Origin: Nocardioides sp. Root1257
Lineage (GTDB): Bacteria > Actinomycetota > Actinomycetes > Propionibacteriales > Nocardioidaceae
Direction: 5' to 3'
DNA length: 64,000 nucleotides
Assembly (NCBI RefSeq): GCF_001425175.1
Contig: NZ_LMDV01000009.1
Coordinates: 852,542 to 916,541, forward strand
The translations under genes and the position numbers were made by a program. The notes under the pieces are model-generated. The model was not told where the DNA came from. It did not search any database and was given only the letters and a program-made list of their open reading frames with translations. This document shows positions 57,039 through 64,000 of this stretch, in pieces. The first letter of the stretch is position 1, and every line of letters starts with the position of its first letter.

Positions 57039-59405
57039 TCAGGTCCGGCGGAGCCGTCGTGCGAGGTACGGCGCCGTCGCACTGTCCTCGGCCTGCGCGA
57101 CCTCGACCGGGGTGCCCGTCGCGACCACCCGGCCGCCCGCGTCGCCACCGCCCGGGCCGAGGTCGATGACCCAGTCGGCGGTGGCGATCGCGTCCAGGTC
57201 GTGCTCGACCAGGACCACCGTGTTGCCGGCGTCGACGAGCCGGTGCAGCTGGCGCAGCAGGAGGGCGGTGTCCGCCGGGTGCAGGCCCGACGTGGGCTCG
57301 TCGAGCAGGTAGAGCGTGTGACCGCGGCGGGCCCGTTGGAGCTCGGTCGCGAGCTTGATGCGCTGGGCCTCGCCGCCGCTGAGCTCGGTCGCCGGCTGCC
57401 CCAGGCCCAGGTAGCCGAGCCCGACGTCGCGCAGGGTCTCGAGGCTGCGCGAGGCCGCCGGCACGTCGCCCAGGAACGCCGCGGCGTCGTCGACGGACAG
57501 GTCGAGGACCTCGGCGATGTGCTTGTCGCGATAGGTGATCTCGAGGGTCTCGGCGTTGTAGCGGGCGCCGTGGCAGGTCGGGCACGGCGCATACGTGCCG
57601 GGCAGGAACAGCAGCTCGACGGCGACGAACCCCTCGCCCTGGCAGGTCTCGCAGCGCCCTTCCGCGACGTTGAACGAGAACCGGCCGACGCCGTACCCGC
57701 GCGCCTGCGCCTCGGCGGTCGCGGCGTACAGCTTGCGGACGGAGTCGAAGAGTCCCGTGTACGTCGCGAGGTTCGACCGGGGCGTGCGGCCGATCGGCCG
57801 TTGGTCGACGAGCACCAGCCGGTCGAAGGACTCCGCGGCGACCGGGTCCTCGGCGAGCACCTGGCTGACCAGGGTCGACTTGCCGGAGCCGGACACCCCG
57901 GTGACGGCCGTCAGCACGCAGAGGGGGATGTCGACCGACAGGTCCTGGAGGTTGTGGCGGGAGACCCCGCGCAGCTCGAGCCAGCCCTGCGGCGCCCGGA
58001 CCTCGTGCTCCAGACGCTCGGCGCGACCGAAGAGGTGGGCGCTGGTAGCCGACTCCGCCACGTCCTCGAGACCGGCCACGGGGCCGCTGTAGAGCACCCT
58101 TCCCCCGGCGTCGCCCGCGCCCGGACCGATGTCGACGACCCAGTCGGCACGCCGTACGACGTCGAGGTCGTGCTCCACGACGAACAGCGAGTTGCCGGAC
58201 GCCTTGAGGCGGTCGAGCACGTCGAGCAGCGGCTCGGCGTCGGCCGGGTGCAGCCCCGCGGAGGGCTCGTCGAGGACGTAGACGACGCCGAACAGGCCCG
58301 AGCGCAGCTGCGTCGCGATCCGCAACCGCTGGGCCTCGCCGGGCGACAACGTCGTCGAGCTCCGCCCGAGGCTGAGGTAGCCCAGGCCGAGGTCGAGGAG
58401 CACCTCCACGCGCGCGACCAGGTCGGCGCAGATGCGTACGGCGACCTCGTTGTCCTCGCCGGGGCGCTCGGCGACCGGGCGCAGCAGCGCGACGACCTCG
58501 GTGAACGGCAGGTCGTTGACCTCGGCGATCGAGCGACCCGCGAACCGCACCGCGAGCGCCTCCGGCCGTAGCCCGCTGCCGTGGCAGTCGGGGCAGGGCG
58601 CGTCCTCGACGAACCGCAGCGCCCGTTCGCGCATCCGCTCGCTCTTGGAGTCGGCCAGAACGTGCATGACGTGCTTGCGGGCGCTCCAGAACTTCCCGTA
58701 GTAGCCGTAGTCGATGCGGTCCCGCTCGGGCTTGATCAGGACCGAGGGCTGCTCGTCGGTGAAGAGCAGCCAGTCCCGGTCCTTCTTGCGCAGTCGGCGC
58801 CACGGTCGGTCGACGTCGATGCCGAGGCCGGTGACGATGCTGCGCAGGTTGGCGCCCTGCCAGGCACCCGGCCATGCGGCGATCGCGCCGTCGCGGATGC
58901 TGAGCGACGGGTCCGGGACCAGCAGCTCCTCGGTGACGTCGTGCACGACGCCGAGGCCGTGGCAGCGCGGACACGCGCCGGCCACGGTGTTGGGCGAGAA
59001 GGCCTCGGCGGCCAGGTGCTCCGCCTCGGAGGGGTAGACGCCCGCCCGGGAGTAGAGGATCCGCAGCAGGTTGGACAGCGTCGTGATGGTGCCGACCGAC
59101 GAGCGGGAGGTCGGCGCTCCGCGGCGCTGCTGAAGCGCTACCGCTGGCGGCAGGCCGGTGATCTCCTGGACGTGCGGAGCCCCGACCTGCTGCAGCAGCC
59201 GCCGTGCGTACGGCGCGACTGACTCGAAGTAGCGGCGCTGCGCCTCGGCGTACAACGTGCCGAACGCCAGCGACGACTTCCCCGACCCGGAGACCCCGGT
59301 GAACGCGACCATGGCGTCACGGGGGATGTCGACGTCCACGTTGCGGAGGTTGTGCTCGCTCGCGCCGCGGACGCGCACGAAGTGGTCGGTCGCGTCGGTG
59401 GTCAC
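57039..59405 (-). CDS. Class II UvrA-like excinuclease ATPase
   Basis: The 788-residue protein is shorter than UvrA (about 950) but keeps its architecture: Walker A GVSGSGKSSLAF near 38, zinc fingers CPRCHGLG and CPDCHGSG, signature TLSPGEAQRLRIATQLRSG near 363, second Walker A GVSGSGKSTLVS near 508, CETCQGEGF and CPTCHGAR, and second signature ELSGGEAQRIKLATELQRA near 686. Both VLDEPSAGLHP and LLDEPTSGLHP Walker B regions are intact. The region that binds UvrB in UvrA appears reduced. Class II proteins include DrrC-like resistance determinants; repair of specific drug or DNA damage is likely. It has no uvrB or uvrC neighbour. Confidence 0.93.
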   Translation of the reverse strand: MTTDATDHFVRVRGASEHNLRNVDVDIPRDAMVAFTGVSGSGKSSLAFGTLYAEAQRRYFESVAPYARRLLQQVGAPHVQEITGLPPAVALQQRRGAPTSRSSVGTITTLSNLLRILYSRAGVYPSEAEHLAAEAFSPNTVAGACPRCHGLGVVHDVTEELLVPDPSLSIRDGAIAAWPGAWQGANLRSIVTGLGIDVDRPWRRLRKKDRDWLLFTDEQPSVLIKPERDRIDYGYYGKFWSARKHVMHVLADSKSERMRERALRFVEDAPCPDCHGSGLRPEALAVRFAGRSIAEVNDLPFTEVVALLRPVAERPGEDNEVAVRICADLVARVEVLLDLGLGYLSLGRSSTTLSPGEAQRLRIATQLRSGLFGVVYVLDEPSAGLHPADAEPLLDVLDRLKASGNSLFVVEHDLDVVRRADWVVDIGPGAGDAGGRVLYSGPVAGLEDVAESATSAHLFGRAERLEHEVRAPQGWLELRGVSRHNLQDLSVDIPLCVLTAVTGVSGSGKSTLVSQVLAEDPVAAESFDRLVLVDQRPIGRTPRSNLATYTGLFDSVRKLYAATAEAQARGYGVGRFSFNVAEGRCETCQGEGFVAVELLFLPGTYAPCPTCHGARYNAETLEITYRDKHIAEVLDLSVDDAAAFLGDVPAASRSLETLRDVGLGYLGLGQPATELSGGEAQRIKLATELQRARRGHTLYLLDEPTSGLHPADTALLLRQLHRLVDAGNTVVLVEHDLDAIATADWVIDLGPGGGDAGGRVVATGTPVEVAQAEDSATAPYLARRLRRT

Positions 59406-59442
59406 GTCTCCTCGTACCCAGCCGGGTGGGAAGGCAACGGGA

Positions 59443-60243
59443 TCAGTCGCCCACGCCGAGCGCCGCAGCGAGGCCCTCGGGGTCGGCGACGGCGAGTGTC
59501 GCGCCCGGGTGCCGGATGGCGCCGGTCGTGTCGATGGCCGTCACGGGCTCGGCGAACTCCAGGCAGAGTGCCCGGTCACCGTTGCTGGCCATCGTCACGC
59601 CGCGGTCGCTCAGCGACAGGTGCGGGGGACCGGCGGTCTTGACGAAGCCGAAGCCGCCGGTGACCTGCGCGCCGACCACGTTGGCGCGCGGGGTCAGCAG
59701 CTTCCACGGCCCGTAGTGGACGTAGAGCCACTGCGGGCCGACCTCGACCGACGTCGTCGCGGGGGTGATGCCGAACGGCCGCGCGGCCGCGGCGTACGCC
59801 GGGGTGAAGGCGAAGTCGAACTCTCGGACCACCTCGATCGGTGATGCCGGCTCGTCCGCGGCAGGCGCGACGAGTCGGCGCAGCGCGGCCCGCGCCAGTG
59901 GCCGGTAGGCCTGGCCCGGGACGGCGCTCGGACCGTGCACCTGCATGACTGCCCGGCTCCCGCCCGCCGCCGTGGGCAGCACGTAGTGGCGCATCCGCAC
60001 CCGCGCCGGCCCGAGGACCACCTCCCACGACCAGGCGCGCAGCCCGGCATCGACCTCGACGACCTCGTAGTCGACGGCGACCGGGCCCGGCCCGATCACC
60101 CGGCCGGTGCCACCCACCCGCACCTCGGGATCGTCGGTCCTCACGTCCCGGATCTGCGACGCCCACGACGACCACTGCGACGGGTGGGTGAACCGCCGCC
60201 AGACGGCGTCCGGATGCGCGGTCCCCGAGGCCTCGACCAACAT
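59443..60243 (-). CDS. SRPBCC-fold protein with an extra C-terminal domain
   Basis: The 266-residue protein starts with an SRPBCC/polyketide cyclase-like lipid-binding domain (residues 1-130; HPDAVWRRFTHPSQWSSWAS, VGGTGRVIGPGPVAVDYEVV). The second half, about 140-266, is a beta-rich domain (VEVGPQWLYVHYGPWKLLTP, TGGFGFVKTAGPPHLSL, then RGVTMASNG) that I do not recognise from the family. The start is an ATG; no signal peptide. It lies downstream of a strong hairpin and 37 bases before the end of the UvrA-like gene's start region. Ligand unknown. Confidence 0.78.
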   Translation of the reverse strand: MLVEASGTAHPDAVWRRFTHPSQWSSWASQIRDVRTDDPEVRVGGTGRVIGPGPVAVDYEVVEVDAGLRAWSWEVVLGPARVRMRHYVLPTAAGGSRAVMQVHGPSAVPGQAYRPLARAALRRLVAPAADEPASPIEVVREFDFAFTPAYAAAARPFGITPATTSVEVGPQWLYVHYGPWKLLTPRANVVGAQVTGGFGFVKTAGPPHLSLSDRGVTMASNGDRALCLEFAEPVTAIDTTGAIRHPGATLAVADPEGLAAALGVGD

Positions 60244-60309
60244 CTCCCGAGCCTGGCAGACCCCTCCAACCGGTCGGACGACCTGCCGCTCAGCGCGGTC
60301 GTGCCCCGA

Positions 60310-60355
60310 GACGTCATACGAATCGAGGCATGGAGACCTCGATCCGTATGACGTC
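60310..60355. terminator. Long hairpin between the DUF1684 and SRPBCC genes
   Basis: A 19-bp inverted repeat with one mismatch (GACGTCATACGAATCGAGG with its partner at 60337-60355) closes an 8-base loop. It lies 29 bases beyond the DUF1684 stop and 66 bases before the SRPBCC start. The long, AT-containing stem is unlike the short GC hairpins elsewhere in the window, so it may be an operator or an RNA-processing site as well as a terminator. Confidence 0.6.
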
Positions 60356-60384
60356 CGTGCATCTGCAGCAGGCGCTCCGCCGAC

Positions 60385-61008
60385 TCAGCCGATCAGCTGC
60401 CGCTCGCCGACCGGCACGACGGCCTCGACCCGGTTGCCGGCCGGCGCCAGGGGGCACGCCCAGGCGGGGTCGTAGGCGCAGGACGGGGCGTAGGCGAAGT
60501 TGAGGTCGACGACCAGGTGGTCGGGAGTGCCGCCGAGGTCGGCGCCCTTGACGGTGTCGAGGAGGTAGCGGCCGCCGCCGTAGCTGCCGTCGGGCTCGCC
60601 GCTGCTGCCGTCGCGGAGGGGCAGGAAGAGACCGCCGCCGTACGTCGCGAGGCGCCAGAGGTCGAGGGTGCCGAGGCCGGGGAGGGTGAGGGTGCCGAGG
60701 CGCTCGAAGGGGACGACGCCGTCGGTGCCGGTCTGCACCTCCCAGGGCGTCGGGTCGGCGGGCTGGATCTCGACCTCGAAGCGCCAGGCGGGGTCGTACG
60801 GCGCGATGTCGAGGCCCGTGAACGACGAGCGATCCTCGTCCAGCAGTGGGCTGGCAGGGTGGTGGGCGAAGAGGTCGTCACGACTCCGACGCCAGGCGGC
60901 GTGGCCGGCCTCCGGGGTGGCGGCGGCCCGTACCTCGGCGTACAGCGCGAAGACGCGGCGGCGCCAGTCGACGACGTCGAGAGCAGGGACAGCAGCGGCA
61001 GCGCTCAT
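60385..61008 (-). CDS. DUF1684 protein
   Basis: The 207-residue protein matches DUF1684. WRRRVFALYAEVRAAATPEA is at the start, WRRSRDDLFAHHPASPL near 43, and RFEVEIQPADPTPWEVQTG near 76. The conserved C-terminal block runs GGGLFLPLRDGSSG, RYLLDTVKGADL, LNFAYAPSCAYDPAWACPLAP. It is cytoplasmic and of unknown function. The ATG overlaps the stop of the lipoprotein gene by four bases, so it is the last gene of the amino-acid ABC operon. The Cys in CAYDPAWACPLAP are conserved in relatives as I recall, suggesting a catalytic or metal site. Confidence 0.88.
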   Translation of the reverse strand: MSAAAAVPALDVVDWRRRVFALYAEVRAAATPEAGHAAWRRSRDDLFAHHPASPLLDEDRSSFTGLDIAPYDPAWRFEVEIQPADPTPWEVQTGTDGVVPFERLGTLTLPGLGTLDLWRLATYGGGLFLPLRDGSSGEPDGSYGGGRYLLDTVKGADLGGTPDHLVVDLNFAYAPSCAYDPAWACPLAPAGNRVEAVVPVGERQLIG

Positions 61009-61592
61009 CGCTCCTCCAGGTAGGTGAGCTCGGCGCCGCGGTCGACGACGTCCTGGGTGGTGGTGACGTCGATGCGGGGGTCGTGGGCGATGTCGAAGAG
61101 CGTCTCGACGCTCACCGGGAGGTCGACCGTCCGCGGATCGCGGTGCAGGCGGGGGCCGTTGAAGGTGACCATGACCGTCTGCCCGTCGCTCTTGGGGACG
61201 AGGACGAACACGCCGCCGGGGTCCTCCTCGGGGTCGTCGAGGTTCCAGCGCAGGGTGCCGCCGTCGGTCTCCTCGCACGCCTGCGTGTAGAGCCCGACCG
61301 TGGCGTCGCAGTCGGTCAGCTCAGGTACGTCGAGCCTCCCGAGCGTGACCGTGAGGCCGTCGCCCGGATCGTTCTTGGTCGGGTGGTACCTCAGGTCGAC
61401 GGCGACCGCGTCGTCGTCGAAGGCGTCGAACCAGTCGAAGGGCTCGGTCCCGGCGGTGTCCGGCGTGCCGGCGTGGTCGGCGGCGACGTACGCCAGCGCA
61501 CCCGGGGTGATCGAGGGGTCGTCGTCGCAGCCGGTCGTCGCGAGCGCCAGCGCGCCCAGCCCGAGGACCGGCGCGACGACCCGCGCGATCAT
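61005..61592 (-). CDS. Lipoprotein within the amino-acid ABC operon
   Basis: The 195-residue protein has a lipoprotein signal (LGLGALALATTGC, lipobox LATTGC with Cys22), so it should be lipid-anchored outside the membrane. The mature part is acidic (DDDPSITPGALAYVAADHAG) and beta-rich with two Cys (TDCDATVG and TQACEE) that may pair. It overlaps both the ATP-binding protein gene upstream and the DUF1684 gene downstream by ATGA. It is not a periplasmic binding protein by size; its role in transport is unknown. Confidence 0.85.
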   Translation of the reverse strand: MIARVVAPVLGLGALALATTGCDDDPSITPGALAYVAADHAGTPDTAGTEPFDWFDAFDDDAVAVDLRYHPTKNDPGDGLTVTLGRLDVPELTDCDATVGLYTQACEETDGGTLRWNLDDPEEDPGGVFVLVPKSDGQTVMVTFNGPRLHRDPRTVDLPVSVETLFDIAHDPRIDVTTTQDVVDRGAELTYLEER

Positions 61593-62338
61593 CGCTCGTC
61601 CAGCATCCGGGCCAGGAAGCGGCGGGTCCGCTCCTCGCGGGGGTCGGTGAGCACCTCGGCGCCGCCGCGCTCGGCGACGACACCGCCGTCGAGGAAGAGC
61701 ACCTGGTCGGCGACGTCCTGGGCGAAGCGCACCTCGTGGGTGACGATGACGAGCGTCCAGTTCTCGGCGGCGAGGTCGCGGATGACCGCGAGCACCTCGC
61801 CCACCAGCTCGGGGTCGAGGGCCGAGGTCGGCTCGTCCAGCAGCAGCACCTCGGGCCTCAGGGCCAGGGCGCGGGCGATGCCGACGCGCTGCTGCTGGCC
61901 GCCGGAGAGCTCCGCGGGGTAGGCGTCCTCGCGGCCGGCCAGACCCACCTGCTCGAGCAGCGTGCGCGCGTCGGCGGTCGCCTCGTCGACCGGTCGGCCC
62001 TGCACCTGCACCGGCCCCTCGATGAGGTTGCCGAGCACCGTCTTGTGCGGGAAGAGGTGGTGGGACTGGAAGACCATGCCGCTCCGGGCACGCAGCGCCT
62101 TGACCGCTCGACGATCAGGCGGGGTCGCGAAGTCGATCGAGGCGTCGCCGATCCGCACGAGTCCGGCGTCGGGGGTCTCGAGCACGTTCATGGATCGCAG
62201 GATCGTGGTCTTGCCCGAGCCGGACGGCCCGAGCAGTGCCGTCACCGTCCCGGACTCGGCGGTGAAGTCGACGCCCTGCAGCACGACGGTGTCGCCGAAC
62301 GACTTGGTCAGCCCGCTGACCTCGATGAGGTTGCTCAT
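61589..62338 (-). CDS. Amino-acid ABC transporter ATP-binding protein
   Basis: The 249-residue ATPase belongs to the PAAT/GlnQ group. Walker A is LLGPSGSGKTTILRS near 36, the Q-loop MVFQSHHLFPHKTVLGN near 88, the signature AELSGGQQQRVGIARALA near 141, Walker B VLLLDEPTSALDPELV near 163, and the switch His in VIVTHEVRFA near 199. It overlaps the fused binding protein-permease gene by four bases, so it is its partner and powers uptake of polar amino acids. Its 3' end overlaps the lipoprotein gene. Confidence 0.96.
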   Translation of the reverse strand: MSNLIEVSGLTKSFGDTVVLQGVDFTAESGTVTALLGPSGSGKTTILRSMNVLETPDAGLVRIGDASIDFATPPDRRAVKALRARSGMVFQSHHLFPHKTVLGNLIEGPVQVQGRPVDEATADARTLLEQVGLAGREDAYPAELSGGQQQRVGIARALALRPEVLLLDEPTSALDPELVGEVLAVIRDLAAENWTLVIVTHEVRFAQDVADQVLFLDGGVVAERGGAEVLTDPREERTRRFLARMLDER

Positions 62339-63807
62339 GCGACGTACCTGCTCAGTCGTCGTTCGAGCGGGCCCTGCGCCAGGCTGACGAGGTAGCAGAC
62401 CACCCAGAAGTACAGGGCGGCCATCACGTAGAGCGGCAGGTACTCCGTGGTCGCGGCCGCCGTCACCTGCGCCTCCCGGAAGAGCTCGGGGACCAGCACC
62501 AGCGAGGCCAGTGCGGTGTCCTTGATCAGGGACAGCAGCGTGTTGCCCAGCGGCGGTACGGCGATCCGCGCCGCCTGCGGCAGGATGATCCGCCGCATCG
62601 ACTGCCCGTAGTCCATGCCGATCACCGTCGCGGCCTCGTACTGGCCGCGTGGCACCGACAGGATCGCCGCGCGCACCACCTCCGCGGCGTACCCACCCAC
62701 GTTGAGGCTGAGCGCGAGGATCGCCGCGGGGTAGGGATCGAGGTCGATGCCGATCGCGGGCAGGCCGAAGAAGACGATGAAGAGCTGCACGAGCAGCGGG
62801 GTGCCGCGGATGACCGAGATGTAGGCGCGGGCGATCCAGTCGAGGACCGTGATCGACGACAGCCGCGCGAGCGCGGCCGCGATCGCGAGCGCCAGGCCGA
62901 TGACGAAGCTGATGATCGTGAGCGGGATGTTGCCCTTCACCAGTCCGACGAACATCGGCCAGGCGGTGTCCTTCACGACCTCCCACGTCGTCCGCGAGTC
63001 CGAGGCCTGCACGTCGACGTCCTCGGAGCCGCCCTTCACCGTGACGTCGGCGCCGAAGTAGTCGTCGGAGATCTTCGCGAGCGTGCCGTCGTCGGTCAGC
63101 TTCTTGATCGCGGCGTCGGCCTCCTGCTGCAGCTGGGGGTCGCTCTTGCGGAAGGCGAGCGCCTGCTCGAGGGTCTCGTCGCCGGCGTCGCCCGCGATCT
63201 TGACCTGGTCGTTGCCGGACGTCGCGAGGTAGTCGAGGACCGCGATGTTGTCGTTGACGATCGCGTCGACCCGGCCCTGGACGACCAGCTGGACGCCGGG
63301 CCCGAAGTCCTGGACGTACTGCACCTTCGCGCCCGCGTCCTTGGCGACCTGCGCCCAGTTGCTGCTGGCGGTCTGCGCCGTCGTACGCCCTTTGAGGTCG
63401 TCGAGCGACGTGATGTCGTCGGTGTCCTTCGCGGTGACGATCACGCCGTGCGAGTACGTGTACGGCGTGCTGAAGAGGTAGCGCGCCTTGCGCTCGGGGT
63501 TGATCGTCACCTGGTTGGCGATGACGTCGATGCGCTTCGAGTCGAGCGCGGGGAAGAGCGAGTCGAAGGGCGCCTCGACGAACTCGACCTTCCAGCCCGC
63601 CTCCTCGCCGATCGCCTTCATCACCTCGATGTCGAAGCCGGTCAGCTCGTTGGTGTCCGGGTCGCGGTAGCTGAAGGGCGGGTAGACGCCCTCGGTCCCG
63701 ACCTTGACGACCCGCTCCTCGTCCGCGTGCGCGGCGGTGGGTACGCCGAGCGCCACGGCGCACGCCAGCACGAGCAGCGCGAGCAACCGGGGGAGGGGGA
63801 GAGGCAC
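62335..63807 (-). CDS. Fused amino-acid substrate-binding protein and ABC permease
   Basis: The 490-residue protein joins two functions normally on separate polypeptides. A Sec signal peptide (LLALLVLACAVALGVPTAAH) leads into a class F solute-binding domain, about 30-262 (GTEGVYPPFSYRDPDTNELTG and RIDVIANQVTINPER, then SDPQLQQEADAAIKKL). A linker follows, then a five-helix GlnP/HisM-type permease, about 280-485, with the EAA loop as GYAAEVVRAAILSVPRGQYE and GMDYGQSMRRIILPQA. Such fusions occur in firmicutes and actinobacteria. It is the first gene of a four-gene operon. The start is ATG; two residues later could also serve. Confidence 0.95.
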   Translation of the reverse strand: MPLPLPRLLALLVLACAVALGVPTAAHADEERVVKVGTEGVYPPFSYRDPDTNELTGFDIEVMKAIGEEAGWKVEFVEAPFDSLFPALDSKRIDVIANQVTINPERKARYLFSTPYTYSHGVIVTAKDTDDITSLDDLKGRTTAQTASSNWAQVAKDAGAKVQYVQDFGPGVQLVVQGRVDAIVNDNIAVLDYLATSGNDQVKIAGDAGDETLEQALAFRKSDPQLQQEADAAIKKLTDDGTLAKISDDYFGADVTVKGGSEDVDVQASDSRTTWEVVKDTAWPMFVGLVKGNIPLTIISFVIGLALAIAAALARLSSITVLDWIARAYISVIRGTPLLVQLFIVFFGLPAIGIDLDPYPAAILALSLNVGGYAAEVVRAAILSVPRGQYEAATVIGMDYGQSMRRIILPQAARIAVPPLGNTLLSLIKDTALASLVLVPELFREAQVTAAATTEYLPLYVMAALYFWVVCYLVSLAQGPLERRLSRYVA

Positions 63808-63876
63808 CTGCCCTTCCTACCCCACTGCGCCCGAACTGAACGTGTGTGTCCGCCGATGACCGGGCACTGGGGGTGG

Positions 63877-64000
63877 ATGACCCGTCCCCATGTCCTCGCA
63901 CTCATCCAGGCCGGCGGCGCCGGCGGGCGGATGGACGTCCTGACGCGGGAGCGTGCCAAGCCGTCGCTGCCCTTCGCGGGCGTCTTCCAGCTCGTCGACT
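63877..64000 (+). CDS. GlgC-like nucleotidyltransferase (N-terminus only)
   Basis: The first 41 codons of a gene are visible before the window ends. They read VLALIQAGGAGGRMDVLTRE, then RAKPSLPFAGVFQLVD, the nucleotide-binding glycine loop and phosphate-binding Arg/Lys of the glucose-1-phosphate adenylyltransferase (GlgC) group. It makes ADP- or other NDP-sugars, typically for glycogen synthesis. GGGGGTGG lies seven bases or less before the ATG. It is divergent from the amino-acid ABC operon, 69 bases away. The exact sugar and nucleotide cannot be judged from the fragment. Confidence 0.85.
   Translation, partial: MTRPHVLALIQAGGAGGRMDVLTRERAKPSLPFAGVFQLVD

Overview
The window is very GC-rich (about 70%), uses GTG and TTG starts alongside ATG, and overlaps genes by ATGA or TGATG junctions. 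It has a tRNA-Gly(CCC) next to dcd and, a few genes on, a long membrane heterodisulfide-reductase-like protein of the Rv0338c type. It also has a DtxR/IdeR-type iron box and families typical of Actinomycetota. The best guess is a chromosomal segment of Nocardioides or another Nocardioidaceae genome; this rests on protein style and on a dispersed repeat recalled from Nocardioides, not on a search. I see no rRNA, insertion sequence, prophage or CRISPR array. No stretch above about 200 bases lacks a gene; the longest gaps (4263-4436, 11174-11350, 19572-19750) are promoter regions.

Layout. 1-12.4 kb: tRNA-Gly with a damaged partial copy beside it; a GDSL hydrolase divergent from dcd; an iron-regulated siderophore-interacting protein; an operon of a ribbon-helix-helix regulator, a DUF4097 protein and a 51-residue protein; a sodium:solute symporter with a small membrane partner; a PASTA protein; the Fe-S reductase with a long repetitive tail; and a protein that looks like a TNT domain fused to an ADP-ribosyltransferase fold. 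12.4-19.6 kb: a frameshifted secreted metallohydrolase, two transporters, an IclR regulator and a secreted protein. 19.7-24.8 kb: hutH, a chemoreceptor, hutU. 24.8-35.6 kb: a secreted protein, an M48 protease, an RDD protein with nonapeptide repeats, dtd with two CitE-type lyases, a 3-hydroxyacyl-CoA dehydrogenase, DUF1992, an MFS-M20 pair and a nitroreductase. 35.6-39.2 kb: an M20 amidohydrolase, hutF and hutI as a tightly overlapping operon. 39.2-44.7 kb: a P-loop kinase-like protein, an S51-like peptidase, a 50-residue protein ahead of a large LuxR regulator, and a membrane protein.

44.8-47.1 kb holds the most unusual unit: an 80-residue Asp/Gly repeat peptide, then a JmjC/cupin oxygenase 8 bases on, then an overlapping Apd1-like ferredoxin. 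47.1-49.2 kb has a maltokinase-cap-like protein and a GlcD-type oxidase whose C-terminus is encoded by a cloverleaf-shaped repeat. 49.2-55.6 kb is an oxidative cluster (SDR, flavin monooxygenase, TetR, alpha/beta hydrolase, P450, MFS) with apparently leaderless promoters overlapped by palindromes. 55.6-64 kb has a membrane protein, a class II UvrA-like ATPase, an SRPBCC protein, an amino-acid ABC operon with a fused binding protein-permease that runs on into a lipoprotein and DUF1684, and the first codons of a GlgC-like nucleotidyltransferase.

Working together: the hut genes encode every step from histidine to glutamate by the formylglutamate branch if the M20 enzyme does the last step. The CitE-type lyases and the acyl-CoA dehydrogenase suggest acyl-CoA metabolism. 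The oxidative cluster suggests stepwise oxidation and hydrolysis of a small hydrophobic substrate under TetR control.
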